The notes beneath the pieces are model-generated. The model was given only the letters and a program-made list of their open reading frames with translations. It ran no database searches and had not been told where the DNA came from. 64,000 nucleotides of DNA, taken from the NCBI GenBank assembly GCA_020438905.1, contig JAGQTQ010000048.1, forward strand, positions 1 to 64,000, given 5' to 3'. Origin of the DNA: Mycobacterium sp. Lineage in GTDB: Bacteria; Actinomycetota; Actinomycetes; Mycobacteriales; Mycobacteriaceae. Both the position numbers and the translations under genes were made by a program. This document shows positions 1 to 9,094 of this stretch, piece after piece (position 1 is the first letter of the stretch; each line of letters begins with the position of its first letter).

Positions 1-31
1 ACCCCGACACGCCGGGCGTGCGGGGTCTTTT
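1..31 (+). terminator. intrinsic terminator-like hairpin
   Basis: Bases 1-6 pair with 21-26 and 8-12 with 16-20, with base 7 bulged, and the stem is followed by CTTTT. It reads as a Rho-independent terminator for a gene entering from the left on the + strand. It lies 22 bases beyond the gnd stop on the other strand and could also end gnd transcription, but the bases that would form the T tract in that direction are outside the window. Confidence 0.5.
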
Positions 32-53
32 GTGTCTGCTCGCGCAGGGGAAG

Positions 54-1505
54 CTAGAGGGCGACCTCGCTGTGGTCGCCGCTCCACAGGGTGTGGAAGC
101 GCGCGGCGGGGTCGGCGTCGATGCGGCCGTAGGTGTGGGCGCCGAAGAAGTCGCGCTGGCCCTGGATCAGCGCGGCGGGAAGTCGTTCGGTGCGCAGCCC
201 GTCGTAGTAGGACAGCGCCGAGGAGAACCCGGGAATCGGGATGCCCAGTTCGGTGGCGGTCACCACCACCCGGCGCCAGCTGTCGATGGCCGACTCGATT
301 GCGCTGCGGAAGTACGGCGCGGCGATCAGCGTCGGCAGATCGGGGTCGGCATCGAACGCCTCCTTGATCCGGTTGAGGAACTTGGCCCGGATGATGCAGC
401 CGCCGCGCCAGATGGTGGCCAGCACCCCGGGGGTGATGCCCCACCCGTACTCCTCCGAACCGGCCTGGATCTGGTTGAAGCCCTGGGCGTAGGCGATGAT
501 CTTCGAGGCGTACAGCGCCTGGCGGACGTCGTCGACGAATTGCTGTGTGTCGGTGGGCCGTTGGCCCAGATGCCCGGAGGCCATCCCGGCAACGGCCCGC
601 CGCTGGGGCACCGACCCGGACAGCGCGCGGGCGAACACCGCCTCGGCGATCCCGGTCACCGGAACTCCGAGGTCCAGGGCGGACTTGACCGTCCAGCGGC
701 CGGTGCCCTTTTGCTCGGCCTCGTCGAGGATGACGTCGACCAGCGGTTTGCCGGTCTTGGCGTCGATCTGGCGGAGCACCTCGGCGGTGATCTCGACCAG
801 GAAGCTGTCCAGATCCCCGGAGTTCCACTCGGTGAAGACGTCGGCGACCTGGCCGGCGCTCAGGCCCAGGCCGTCGCGCAGCAGTTGGTAAGCCTCGCCG
901 ATCAGTTGCATATCGGAGTACTCGATGCCGTTGTGCACCATCTTGACGAAGTGGCCCGCACCGTCGGGGCCGATGTGCGCACAGCACGGCACCCCGTCGA
1001 CGTGGGCGGAGATCTCCTCCAGCAGCGGGCCCAGCGACTCATACGACTCCGCGGGCCCGCCCGGCATGATCGAGGGCCCGTTGAGGGCGCCCTCCTCGCC
1101 GCCGGAGATGCCGGCGCCGACGAAGTGCAGACCACGCTCGCGCATGGCCTTCTCGCGGCGGATGGTGTCGGTGTAAAGGGCGTTGCCGCCGTCGATGATG
1201 ATGTCACCCGGTTCCATCGCGTCGGCGAGTTCGTTGATCACCGCGTCGGTCGGCTCGCCGGCCTTGACCATGATCAGCACCCTGCGCGGGCGTTCCAGCG
1301 CGTCCAGGAATTCCCGGATGGTCTCCGAGCGCACGAAGTTGCCTTCCGATCCGTGCTCGGCCAACAGGGCGTCGGTCTTGGCGATCGAACGGTTGTGCAC
1401 CGCGACGGTGTAGCCGTGGTGGGCGAAGTTCCGCGCGATATTTGAGCCCATCACCGCCAGACCGGTGACGCCGATCTGGGCGGTGGGGTTCTGCGAGGGG
1501 CTCAT
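54..1505 (-). CDS. gnd: 6-phosphogluconate dehydrogenase, decarboxylating
   Basis: A 483-residue cytosolic enzyme that oxidatively decarboxylates 6-phosphogluconate to ribulose 5-phosphate with NADP+ in the oxidative pentose phosphate pathway. The N-terminal Rossmann motif GLAVMGSN lies near residue 15, the substrate-binding ISGGEEGA segment near 130 and the catalytic-lysine motif HFVKMVHNGIEY near 185. The length matches the family's usual 470-485. It starts with ATG 31 bases after the stop of the M56 peptidase gene on the same strand, so it may be read through from blaI and the peptidase. The order gnd, M56 peptidase, blaI matches Rv1844c-Rv1846c as I recall it. Confidence 0.97.
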   Translation of the reverse strand: MSPSQNPTAQIGVTGLAVMGSNIARNFAHHGYTVAVHNRSIAKTDALLAEHGSEGNFVRSETIREFLDALERPRRVLIMVKAGEPTDAVINELADAMEPGDIIIDGGNALYTDTIRREKAMRERGLHFVGAGISGGEEGALNGPSIMPGGPAESYESLGPLLEEISAHVDGVPCCAHIGPDGAGHFVKMVHNGIEYSDMQLIGEAYQLLRDGLGLSAGQVADVFTEWNSGDLDSFLVEITAEVLRQIDAKTGKPLVDVILDEAEQKGTGRWTVKSALDLGVPVTGIAEAVFARALSGSVPQRRAVAGMASGHLGQRPTDTQQFVDDVRQALYASKIIAYAQGFNQIQAGSEEYGWGITPGVLATIWRGGCIIRAKFLNRIKEAFDADPDLPTLIAAPYFRSAIESAIDSWRRVVVTATELGIPIPGFSSALSYYDGLRTERLPAALIQGQRDFFGAHTYGRIDADPAARFHTLWSGDHSEVAL

Positions 1506-1535
1506 CGGGGCGCCTTTCGGTTGTGCGGGCGAGGG

Positions 1536-2462
1536 TCAGGCCTGGAAGAGCCGCTGCAGTTCGGTCAGCCATGGAACGGCGACGGCGATGGTGGGTACGA
1601 CCAGCACGGCCGCGGCGGCGCTGTAGGCCGCCAGGGATAACCAGAGGCTGTTGGGTGGCCCGGACAGCCGGCGCACCCGGATGACCGTGCTCGGTCCACC
1701 GGCGGCCAGTGCGCCCGCCGGGGTTGGCCCGCAGGCGCAGGTGACCAGTGCGCGGGCCAGCGGACGCGGTCCGGTGCTGCGCGCCGCGGCATCGTCGGCA
1801 AGCAGTTCGACCAACAGGCGCACCGCGTTGAGGGCGCTGCCGCTGCGCACGAACCGCGGGAAAGCGGTGTGCACCGCGGTGAAGGCTTCCAGCACCAGGT
1901 CGTGCCGGGCCCGCAGGTGTGCCCGCTCGTGGCGCAGGATCGCGGTGAGCTCCGCGTCGCTGAGCGCGCTGAGCGCGCCGCGGCTGAGCACCACCCGGCT
2001 GCGCATACCGGGCAGGCAGTAGGCGAGGGGCTCCGCGACGTCGAGCACCCTGGCCCCGCCCAGTTCCGTGCGGCGTTCGCCGACCAGATCGACCAGCATC
2101 CGGTGGCGCGCACGGCGCCGCCGGGTACCGATCGCCACCTGACAGACGGCGACGCCGAGCCGGGCGCCGATCAGCAGCGTCAGGGCGAAGACGACCACCG
2201 AGGCCAACCACAGCGGCCAGCCGAGGGCGGCGATCTCCTCTCGGACGTCGGCGGTGGGCCGGCCATCGGGCCCGGGGACGAACAATCGGGCCGCCAGGGC
2301 CAGGCCGGCGCTGAACGCCGACAACACCGCCGCCACGGCGACGGCTTGCCACAGCACCACCGCGGCGCGAGGAGCACGCATCGGCCAGGATGCTCGGGCA
2401 AGCAGAGCCGGTACCGGGCCGACGAGTGCGAGCGCGAGGAGCGTGAAGGCCAGCGCTGACAC
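1536..2462 (-). CDS. M56 (BlaR1-type) membrane metallopeptidase
   Basis: A 308-residue membrane protein with hydrophobic segments at its start, around residues 35-60 and 85-115, and at its C-terminus. The zinc motif HERAH (HExxH) lies near residue 190 in the segment ILRHERAHLRARHD. In the BlaR1/MecR1 family this cytoplasmic protease relays a cell-wall signal by cleaving a BlaI-type repressor. This protein has the peptidase core but no room for the extracellular penicillin-binding sensor of classical BlaR1, as in the mycobacterial orthologue. The GTG start at 2462 has GGGGAG 10 bases upstream. The blaI gene lies 62 bases upstream on the same strand, so the two form an operon. Confidence 0.9.
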   Translation of the reverse strand: MSALAFTLLALALVGPVPALLARASWPMRAPRAAVVLWQAVAVAAVLSAFSAGLALAARLFVPGPDGRPTADVREEIAALGWPLWLASVVVFALTLLIGARLGVAVCQVAIGTRRRRARHRMLVDLVGERRTELGGARVLDVAEPLAYCLPGMRSRVVLSRGALSALSDAELTAILRHERAHLRARHDLVLEAFTAVHTAFPRFVRSGSALNAVRLLVELLADDAAARSTGPRPLARALVTCACGPTPAGALAAGGPSTVIRVRRLSGPPNSLWLSLAAYSAAAAVLVVPTIAVAVPWLTELQRLFQA

Positions 2463-2524
2463 GCCTGCCAGTCTCCCCTAGCCGACGGTGCGTCGCCAGC
2501 GGATCGGGAAGCGGATTTTTTCGG

Positions 2525-2914
2525 TCAGTCGCGGGTGTCCCGGGCTTCCAGGTCGGCCAGCGCCCGGCGCAGCGCGTCGGCCTCGTCGGCGCCCACCCGG
2601 CCGACGAAGTGCATCAGCGCGGCCCGCCGGTCACCTGAGTCGGCGGCCTGATCCAGTGCGTCGACCATCAGCCCGGCGACCAGTTCGTCGCGGCCGTGCG
2701 CCGGGGTGTACTGGTGGGCGCGGTCGGTGCGGATCTGGACGACCAGGGCCTTGCGGGCCAGGCGCTGCAATACCGTCATCACGGTGGTGTAGGCCAGTTC
2801 CCGGCGGGCGGCCAGTGCCTCGTGTACCTGCCGCACCGTCTGTGGTGTCTCGGCGTCCCAGAGATGGTCCATCACGGCGCGTTCCAACTCGCCGAGGCCG
2901 GTCAGCTTGGCCAT
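2525..2914 (-). CDS. blaI: BlaI-family winged-helix repressor
   Basis: A 129-residue transcriptional repressor. The winged-helix DNA-binding domain covers residues 1-75, including the typical AYTTVMTVLQRLARKALV recognition-helix and wing segment. The remaining C-terminal helices carry the dimerisation region that M56 proteases cleave. In mycobacteria BlaI controls beta-lactamase and some respiratory genes and itself. The ATG is preceded by GGAG at an 8-base spacing. A BlaI-like operator lies 37 bases upstream of the start, which supports autoregulation. The co-directional M56 peptidase is the likely inactivating partner. Confidence 0.95.
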   Translation of the reverse strand: MAKLTGLGELERAVMDHLWDAETPQTVRQVHEALAARRELAYTTVMTVLQRLARKALVVQIRTDRAHQYTPAHGRDELVAGLMVDALDQAADSGDRRAALMHFVGRVGADEADALRRALADLEARDTRD

Positions 2915-2950
2915 ATCCCCATCTCCATCGCGATCGAGGCTACTCGCGGT

Positions 2951-2967
2951 TACTACCGAACGTCGTA
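2951..2967. promoter_or_regulatory. putative BlaI operator
   Basis: TACTAC, five bases, then GTCGTA forms an inverted repeat with one mismatch. It resembles the TACTAC-N-GTAGTA type bound by mycobacterial BlaI. It lies between the divergent blaI and thioesterase genes and could control both. The call rests on motif resemblance and position only. Confidence 0.6.
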
Positions 2968-3102
2968 CCCGGGATTCGGTCGGTTAACTCCCCGCAGTAC
3001 CCGCGAAGTTCCGCGCATCCACGTTCGCGCCGCTGTTGTGGCCGTCCTCACAACGCCGCCCCCCGACTGATCGGCGCCGGCTGTAGGTGTAGACACGAAC
3101 CT

Positions 3103-3510
3103 GTGCAACCGGATGCCACCCGTCCCGACCCGCTCACCGCGCCGTTCGACACCGAAATCGGCCTGACTTACACCGAGGTCAGCACCGACGGTGTCCGTGC
3201 GGAACTGACCGTGAAGCCTATGCTTCTGCAGCCGATGGGAATCGTCCACGGCGGCGTCTGGTGTTCGGTGGTGGAGTCGCTGGCCAGCGTGTCGGCCTAC
3301 GTGTGGCTTTCGGCCAACGGCGGCGGGCACGTCGTGGGGGTGAACAACAGCACCGACTTCCTGCGCGCGGTCACCGACGGCACCGTCTACGGCGTCTCCG
3401 AACCGGTGCACCGCGGCCGTCGCCAGCAGTTGTGGCAGGTGAGCATTCGCGACGACCGGGATCGGCTGGTCGCCCGGGGCCAGGTCCGGTTGCAAAACCT
3501 GGAAGCCTGA
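3103..3510 (+). CDS. PaaI-family hotdog thioesterase
   Basis: About 135 residues forming a single hotdog-fold acyl-CoA thioesterase of the PaaI/YdiI type. The family signature around GIVHGGVWCSVVESLAS carries the active-site region, and VNNSTDFLRAV forms the next strand. The GTG start at 3103 is chosen because the frame further upstream loses conserved sequence and is low-complexity. No strong Shine-Dalgarno is seen. It is divergent from blaI with the likely BlaI operator in between. It corresponds by position to Rv1847, which in M. tuberculosis precedes the urease genes. Those genes are missing here. Confidence 0.88.
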   Translation: MQPDATRPDPLTAPFDTEIGLTYTEVSTDGVRAELTVKPMLLQPMGIVHGGVWCSVVESLASVSAYVWLSANGGGHVVGVNNSTDFLRAVTDGTVYGVSEPVHRGRRQQLWQVSIRDDRDRLVARGQVRLQNLEA

Positions 3511-3523
3511 CAACCGGTGTAAC

Positions 3524-3904
3524 ACCATTCACTTTGGTGCATACACTCTGGCATGCCGTGCGGACGGCCGCCACGCTCGAGCGACCGGCAGCATGCGGGA
3601 CAACTGCCATGGCGAGTTCGCAGCCAGCGCGGTCACACTCGCCGAGGTGCTGGTCGGGGCGATCCGGGCCGACCGCGGCGACCAGGTCCGAGACGCACTG
3701 GCCGATCTGCAGGTCCAGCCACTGGGGCTGGGTGCCGACGCGCCCTGGGAACTTGCCCGGTTGCGGGTCCGGACGGGCCTGAAACTGCCGGACTGCTGCC
3801 TGCTCTACGCGGCCAGTGGTCAGCCGGCCGCGCAGCTGGCCACCTTCGATGCCCGACTCGCCGCCGGCGCGGCCGCATTGGGTATCGGGGTCGTTCCCGG
3901 GTGA
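3524..3904 (+). pseudogene. decayed VapC-type PIN-domain toxin
   Basis: From about 3593 the frame encodes a clear C-terminal PIN domain (FAASAVTLAEVLVG, then LPDCCLLYAA and LATFDARL), matching VapC ribonucleases of roughly 125-130 residues. Upstream in the same frame the N-terminus is still recognisable (HFGAYTLACRADGRHARATG). However, the position of the first catalytic aspartate (usually L-D-A/T) reads F-G, and there is no ATG, GTG or TTG at the expected place. An ATG at 3593 would give a 103-residue fragment without that aspartate. No VapB antitoxin gene lies upstream. I read it as a relic toxin, and its stop abuts the convergent kinase stop. A functional short protein cannot be excluded. 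Confidence 0.7.
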
Positions 3905-5290
3905 TCAGACCGGCGGATTAGCCGGCCCTTGGTCACCCAGCCGCAGGACGAGTTGCGCCCCGCCCAGGGGGCTGGCCTCCAGCGAGGCCGTGCCGCCGTG
4001 CAGTTCGGCCTGCTGGGCGACGAGGGCGAGCCCGAGTCCGGATCCGGAGCGTGCGGCGGTCGACCCGCGGGCGAATCGTTCGAAAACCGCGGTGCGTTCC
4101 TGCTCGGGAACCCCGGTGCCGTTGTCGTCGACGGTGACCCGGATCTGGTCGGCGAAATTGCTGACGGACAGTCGGATTCGGGTGGCGCCTCCGTGCTTGA
4201 CGGCGTTGGCGATGGCGTTGTCGATCACCAGTCGAAGGCCGGCGGGCAGGCCGACCATCGGCGCCGCCGGCGAGGGCACCAGCGAGACCCGCAGACCCGG
4301 ATACGTGCGCTCCGCATCGTGGGCGGCGCGGTCGAGCAGCTCGGTCATGTCGAACGGCACGAAGTCGTCGGCGGTGGTCAGTTCCCCCTGGGCCAGTCGC
4401 TCCAGCGCGGTCAGGGTGGCCTCGATGCGGCTTTGGGTGCGTATGGTGTCGCCGATGACCTCGTCGCGCTGCTCGGCGCCCAGGTCCAGGGTGGAGAGCA
4501 CTTCGAGATTGGTGCGCATGGCGGTCAGGGGTGTTCGCAGTTCGTGGGAGGCGACCGCGGCGAAGTCCCGGGCCGACTCCAGTGCGGCCTTGGTGCGGGC
4601 CTGTTCATTGCCGATGCGGGCGAGCATCCCCTCGACCGCCTCGCCGATCTCCACCGCCTCCCGCACCCCGCGGACCTGTACCTCGTCGGGTTTGGACTGG
4701 GCGTTGATGGCGCGGGCCTGCTGGGCCAGCAGCCGGAACGGGTCGATCATGATCAGCGAGAAGAACCAGCCCACCAACACGGTGCCGATGATCACTCCGC
4801 TGCAGATCAGCACCACCCGCCAGTGCAGTTCGGCGATCCGGCGCTGGGTCTCGGCGAGCGGGGCGCCGAGGGCGATCGTGGCACCGCCCACGGTGAAGGT
4901 GCGCACCCGGTACTCCACACCCTCGATGGTGGTGTTGGCATATCCGTCGGCAAGCTTCGGCAACACGACCCCGGGCGGTACCGACATGGCCATCGACCCG
5001 ACCCGGACGGTGCGCACCAGGCTGCCGTCCGGACTGGTGGCCTCGGTGCCCGGGGTGCTGGACAGCAGAGCGCTGAAGTCGCCGAGGCTGCTCACCGAAT
5101 CCAGCCGCCGATCCAATTGGCTGTACTGGTCGTTGGTGACGCCGATCCATACCCAGGTGCCCAGGGTGAGCACGAGTATCACCACCGACAGCGCGGCGGT
5201 GATGACGATGGTGCGTAGCGACAGCATCCGGTTGGGCAGCCGCTGCAGCAGCCGGTAGAAGATTTCGTCGGGTTTCACCGCCGTGAGCAC
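3905..5290 (-). CDS. PrrB-like sensor histidine kinase
   Basis: A 461-residue membrane kinase. One membrane segment lies around residues 28-50 and a second around 170-195, flanking an extracytoplasmic sensor. HAMP follows, then the HisKA box SHELRTPLTAMRTNLEVL with the phospho-accepting histidine near residue 250, then HATPase motifs (N near DNAIANAVKH, DDNGTGVPE, GSGLGLALV). From the HisKA box onwards it matches my memory of mycobacterial PrrB (Rv0902c) nearly word for word, while the sensor part is diverged. No response-regulator gene is adjacent on either side, so it is an orphan here. GTG 5290 is assumed as the start, and GTG 5278 is possible. Neither has a convincing ribosome site. Confidence 0.85.
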   Translation of the reverse strand: MLTAVKPDEIFYRLLQRLPNRMLSLRTIVITAALSVVILVLTLGTWVWIGVTNDQYSQLDRRLDSVSSLGDFSALLSSTPGTEATSPDGSLVRTVRVGSMAMSVPPGVVLPKLADGYANTTIEGVEYRVRTFTVGGATIALGAPLAETQRRIAELHWRVVLICSGVIIGTVLVGWFFSLIMIDPFRLLAQQARAINAQSKPDEVQVRGVREAVEIGEAVEGMLARIGNEQARTKAALESARDFAAVASHELRTPLTAMRTNLEVLSTLDLGAEQRDEVIGDTIRTQSRIEATLTALERLAQGELTTADDFVPFDMTELLDRAAHDAERTYPGLRVSLVPSPAAPMVGLPAGLRLVIDNAIANAVKHGGATRIRLSVSNFADQIRVTVDDNGTGVPEQERTAVFERFARGSTAARSGSGLGLALVAQQAELHGGTASLEASPLGGAQLVLRLGDQGPANPPV

Positions 5291-5327
5291 CGGGTGTGCG
5301 GCACGGCACCGGTCGGCGCCACGGCGG

Positions 5328-5702
5328 CTAGACCGCGTCGGCGAGGATCATGGCGCGCTGCGGCAGATTGCAGCGGTCGCGGAAGTCCCGGCCGGGCTGG
5401 CGGATCGCCTCGAGTTCGGCGCGGACGGTGGGGTTGGCGTCGAGGTAGACCTCGGTCTCGTCGCGGGCCTGGGTCTTGGGCAGCCCCTGCAGGCCGGTGA
5501 AGAACGCGTTCACGTCGGGATGGGTGAACAGGTAGGTCGCCATCGCGGCCGACACCCCCGACATCACACCGGTCATATCGGCGGTCGTGCAGTTCGGCGG
5601 CGCCTCGTCGGCCGATGCCGGACCCGCGAACCCGAACAGGATCGCGCCGGCACCAACCGCTGTCCCCACGCCCCGGGACAGGGAACGACACACCGCTGAC
5701 AT
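5328..5702 (-). CDS. secreted haemophore-like heme-binding protein
   Basis: About 124 residues. An N-terminal signal peptide ends at the segment GPASADE. The mature part reads CTTADMTGVMSGVSAAM, then YLFTHPDVNAFF, and ends with a conserved arginine and cysteine (FRDRCN). This is the pattern of the mycobacterial haemophore family (MHB domain, Rv0203-like), with two cysteines that probably form a disulphide. The ATG at 5702 is chosen because GAGGTGG sits just upstream and it places the signal peptide correctly. A longer reading from 5798 adds only basic low-complexity sequence. The gene lies 22 bases downstream of ndh on the same strand and is probably co-transcribed. Heme binding is inferred from the family. 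Confidence 0.8.
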   Translation of the reverse strand: MSAVCRSLSRGVGTAVGAGAILFGFAGPASADEAPPNCTTADMTGVMSGVSAAMATYLFTHPDVNAFFTGLQGLPKTQARDETEVYLDANPTVRAELEAIRQPGRDFRDRCNLPQRAMILADAV

Positions 5703-5724
5703 GATTCCACCTCGCCGATCCCGG

Positions 5725-7098
5725 TCAGGACGCCGCGATCTCGGATTCCTCGGCTCGCTCTGCGATCTCCTCGAGTTGCTCGATCCGGGTGCGGGCATAG
5801 GCCTGCTGCTCGGTGATGGTGAGCTGGCCGCGGTGGCTGCCGATGAAGGTGCTGACCCAGGACATCGCCGTGGTGAGCCGGGCCTTGAAGCCCACCAGAT
5901 AGATCAGGTGCAGGAACAACCAGGCGAGCCAGCCGATGAACCCGCCGAACTCCAGCGGACCCACCTTGACCACCGCGGAGTACCGCGCAACGGTGGCCAT
6001 CGAGCCCTTGTCGAAGTACTTGAACGGTTCGCGGGCGGCCGGATCGGCACCCTTGAGTTCGGCCTTGATCAGCTTGGCGGCGTAGCGGGCACCCTGGATC
6101 GCACCCTGGGCCTGGCCGGGAACGCCGTCGACGTACGCCATGTCGCCGACCACGAAGACGTTCGGATGACCCGGCACGGTCAGGTCGGACAGCACCTTCA
6201 CCCGACCGGCCCGGTCGACCTCGGCGCCGGCCTGATCGGCGATGAGTTTGCCCAGCGGGCTGGCCGCGACACCGGCCGACCAGACCTTGGTCTGGCATTC
6301 GATTCGCTCTGTGCGGCCGTCGCCGTATTTGACGTTGATGCCGTTGCGGTCGACGTTGGTGACCATCGCGCCGAGCTGGATCTCCACTCCCAGCTTCTCC
6401 AGCCGGGCCGCGGCCTTCTTGCCCAGCTTCTCACCCATCGGCGGCAGCACCGCCGGGGCGGCGTCGAGCAGGATCACCCGGGCCTTGGTGGAGTCGATGT
6501 GCCGGAACGCCCCCTTGAGGGTGTGGTCGGCCAGCTCGGCGATCTGACCGGCCATCTCGACACCGGTCGGACCCGCTCCGACCACGACGAAGGTCAGCAA
6601 CTTGGCCCGGCGCTCCGGGGCGCTGGAGCGCTCGGCCTGCTCGAATGCGCCGAGGATGCGTCCGCGAAGTTCGAGGGCGTCGTCGATGGTCTTCATTCCC
6701 GGTGCCCACTCGGCGAAGTGGTCGTTGCCGAAATAGGACTGACCGGCGCCCGCGGCCACGATCAGCGAGTCGTAGGGGGTGCGGTAGGTGTGGCCCAACA
6801 GCACCGAGTCCACGGTCTTGTTGGCCAGGTCGACGTGGGTGACCTCACCGAGGAGCACCTGGCAGTTCTTGTTCTTGCGCAGGACCACGCGGGTCAGCGG
6901 GGCGATCTCGCCCTCGGAGATGATCCCGGTCGCCACCTGATACAGCAACGGCTGGAACAGGTGGTGGGTGGTCTTGGCGATCATCTTGATGTCGACGTCC
7001 GCCCGCTTGAGCTTCTTGGCCGCGGTGAGGCCGCCGAAGCCCGAGCCGATGATGACGACCTTGTGCTTGTCCGACGGGGTCGCGCCGGGATGGGTCAT
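5725..7098 (-). CDS. ndh: type II NADH:quinone oxidoreductase
   Basis: A 457-residue single-subunit NDH-2 flavoenzyme at the inner face of the membrane. It passes electrons from NADH to menaquinone without pumping protons. The FAD-binding motif GSGFGG lies near residue 17 and the NAD-binding motif VVGAGPTG near 180. VFVVGDMAY near 320 is the third FAD contact. A hydrophobic stretch around residues 385-405 is typical for membrane association. The ATG at 7098 has AGGAG six bases upstream, and the length matches M. tuberculosis Ndh (463). It leads the small haemophore-like gene downstream. Confidence 0.96.
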   Translation of the reverse strand: MTHPGATPSDKHKVVIIGSGFGGLTAAKKLKRADVDIKMIAKTTHHLFQPLLYQVATGIISEGEIAPLTRVVLRKNKNCQVLLGEVTHVDLANKTVDSVLLGHTYRTPYDSLIVAAGAGQSYFGNDHFAEWAPGMKTIDDALELRGRILGAFEQAERSSAPERRAKLLTFVVVGAGPTGVEMAGQIAELADHTLKGAFRHIDSTKARVILLDAAPAVLPPMGEKLGKKAAARLEKLGVEIQLGAMVTNVDRNGINVKYGDGRTERIECQTKVWSAGVAASPLGKLIADQAGAEVDRAGRVKVLSDLTVPGHPNVFVVGDMAYVDGVPGQAQGAIQGARYAAKLIKAELKGADPAAREPFKYFDKGSMATVARYSAVVKVGPLEFGGFIGWLAWLFLHLIYLVGFKARLTTAMSWVSTFIGSHRGQLTITEQQAYARTRIEQLEEIAERAEESEIAAS

Positions 7099-7199
7099 CT
7101 TCGCTCCTGAGTTTGCCGAACGGAAAGGACTGCACGCCAACGGTACTACGGGAGCGGCTCGCGGGACCGGGATAGGGCGGTCACCCGGTCGGCGAAATG

Positions 7200-8117
7200 T
7201 CAGCCCGCCAGCACCGGAAGCAGAGCCTCCCCGAGTTGGGTGATCGAACCCGGCACGTACCGGGGCATGTTGACGATCACGCCGTCGATCCCGACGTCGA
7301 GGACCTGGGTTCGGACCGTCTCGGCGATCCGCTCCGGACTGCCGACCGCCACCCGGCCGCGCATGGGGCGCGGAATCATGTCGTCGGTGAAGTTCGGATC
7401 CGGAATCGCTGTGAGCAGCACGCTGGTCTCCAGCGTCGCCGGATCCCGGTCGGCCTCCTCGCAACGCCGGCCCAGCGCCTCGACCTTGCCCGGCAACTCC
7501 GAAAACGCGGCGATGACGTTGAGATGGTCGAAGTAGCGGGCCGCCAGGCCGAAGGTCTTCTTCTCGCCGCTGCCACCGATCATCAGCGGGATGTGGTCGC
7601 GGAAACGGGGCACGGCCAGCGCCTCTTCGGTGCGGTAGTACTGGCCGGTGAAGCTCACCCGCTCGCCGCGGATCATCGGCATGATGATCTGAAGGGCTTC
7701 GTCGAGTTTGGCGAACCGTTCGGTGAACGTGCCGAACTCGAAGCCCAACTGGGTGTGCTCGAGTTCGAACCAGCCGGTGCCGATGCCCAGCACGGCCCTT
7801 CCCCGGCTGATCACGTCCAAAGTGGTGATGGCTTTGGCCAGCAACGTCGGGTTCCGGTAGGTGTTGCCGGTCACCAGGGTGCCCAGGGCGACCTTCTCGG
7901 TGGCGGTCGCCAGCGCCCCCAGAGCGGTGTATGCCTCCAGCATCGGTTCCTCGGGGGCGCCGAGCATGGGTAGTTGGTAGAAGTGGTCCATCACGAAGAC
8001 GGAGTCGAACCCGGCGGCCTCGGCCTCGCGCGCTTGGGCGACCACGGTCGGGAACAGTTCGGCTACCGGGGTTCCGTAGGAGAAGTTGGGAATCTGCAGC
8101 CCGCATCGGATCGTCAC
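7200..8117 (-). CDS. luciferase-like F420-type oxidoreductase
   Basis: A 305-residue bacterial-luciferase-fold (LLM class) protein, probably using coenzyme F420 or FMN. The TIM-barrel landmarks are [34 protein letters not shown] and [12 protein letters not shown]. It corresponds by position to Rv1855c. The substrate is unknown, and related proteins act as reductases or monooxygenases. The GTG start at 8117 is favoured because a TACTGT -10 box lies seven bases upstream, consistent with a leaderless transcript. It is divergent from modB. In M. tuberculosis Rv1856c and modA lie in this gap, and both are absent here. Confidence 0.88.
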   Translation of the reverse strand: MTIRCGLQIPNFSYGTPVAELFPTVVAQAREAEAAGFDSVFVMDHFYQLPMLGAPEEPMLEAYTALGALATATEKVALGTLVTGNTYRNPTLLAKAITTLDVISRGRAVLGIGTGWFELEHTQLGFEFGTFTERFAKLDEALQIIMPMIRGERVSFTGQYYRTEEALAVPRFRDHIPLMIGGSGEKKTFGLAARYFDHLNVIAAFSELPGKVEALGRRCEEADRDPATLETSVLLTAIPDPNFTDDMIPRPMRGRVAVGSPERIAETVRTQVLDVGIDGVIVNMPRYVPGSITQLGEALLPVLAG

Positions 8118-8124
8118 GGCACCG

Positions 8125-8130
8125 ACAGTA
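8125..8130 (-). promoter_or_regulatory. leaderless -10 box for the luciferase-like gene
   Basis: TACTGT on the minus strand is followed by seven bases and then the GTG start. This places transcription initiation on the start codon. Confidence 0.55.
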
Positions 8131-8272
8131 TCGGTCCACGGGACGTCTCCGCGTAGAACGGCGTCTCTCCGGAGGACGCGGTACCGACCGAGATTGGCGG
8201 CGGCGTTGCGCCCACCGTGCAGGGTCTGACCGGCGACGTGCCGGGCGACGCCCGACTCTTAGGGTGAGGGCC

Positions 8273-9094
8273 ATGGGGCCGGTGGTGCAGCGTGGCGCGT
8301 ATCTGCCGCGCTGGGTCTATCTCCCCGCCGCGGTGGGGGCGCTGTTCGTCGTGCTTCCCCTGGCCGCGATGGCGGTCAAGGTCGATTGGGGCGGGTTTGC
8401 GGGCCTGGTCAGCAGCCCGGCCTCGCGGTCGGCGTTGCTGTTGAGTCTGCGCACCGCCACCGCCAGCACCGTCCTATGTCTGATCCTCGGCGTCCCACTG
8501 GCGCTGGTGCTGGCCCGCCATCACGGCGCGATCGTGCGCATCGCGCGCCCGCTGATCCTGCTGCCGCTGGTGCTGCCCCCGGTGGTCGGCGGCATCGCGC
8601 TGCTCTACGTCTTCGGCCGGATGGGGCTGCTCGGCCACTACTTGGAGGCGGCGGGGTTCCGGATCGCCTTCACCACCACCGCCGTGGTCCTCGCGCAGAC
8701 GTTCGTATCGTTGCCGTTCCTGGTGATCGCCATCGAGGGTGCCGCCCGCACCGCCGGCACCGCTTACGACACGGTGGCCGCCACCCTGGGTGCGCCCCCG
8801 GCCACCGTGTGGTGGCGGGTGACGCTGCCCTTGCTGGCGCCCGGATTGCTGTCTGGGGCGGTGCTGGCGTTCGCCCGGGCGCTGGGGGAGTTCGGTGCGA
8901 CGCTGACCTTCGCGGGATCCCGGCAGGGAGTGACGCGCACCCTGCCGCTGGAGATCTATCTGCAACGGGAGGGCGACCCCGATGCCGCCATCGCACTGTC
9001 GATCCTGCTGGTCGCCGCGGCGGCCTGCATCGTCGCCGGGTTGGGCTGGCGGCGGTTGTCCGGTTGGGCCGCTCCGGAGCATGGCCATGGCTGA
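8273..9094 (+). CDS. modB: molybdate ABC transporter permease
   Basis: A 273-residue membrane permease with about six membrane segments. The cytoplasmic EAA loop ([21 protein letters not shown]) couples it to the ATPase. The order, sequence and coupling to modC identify the ModB family, which moves molybdate or tungstate inward. The ATG at 8273 has AGGGTGAGGG just upstream. modC starts inside its last codons. The periplasmic binding protein gene modA, which usually precedes modB, is not adjacent. The only candidate in the window is at 59900-60637 on the other strand. Confidence 0.93.
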   Translation: MGPVVQRGAYLPRWVYLPAAVGALFVVLPLAAMAVKVDWGGFAGLVSSPASRSALLLSLRTATASTVLCLILGVPLALVLARHHGAIVRIARPLILLPLVLPPVVGGIALLYVFGRMGLLGHYLEAAGFRIAFTTTAVVLAQTFVSLPFLVIAIEGAARTAGTAYDTVAATLGAPPATVWWRVTLPLLAPGLLSGAVLAFARALGEFGATLTFAGSRQGVTRTLPLEIYLQREGDPDAAIALSILLVAAAACIVAGLGWRRLSGWAAPEHGHG

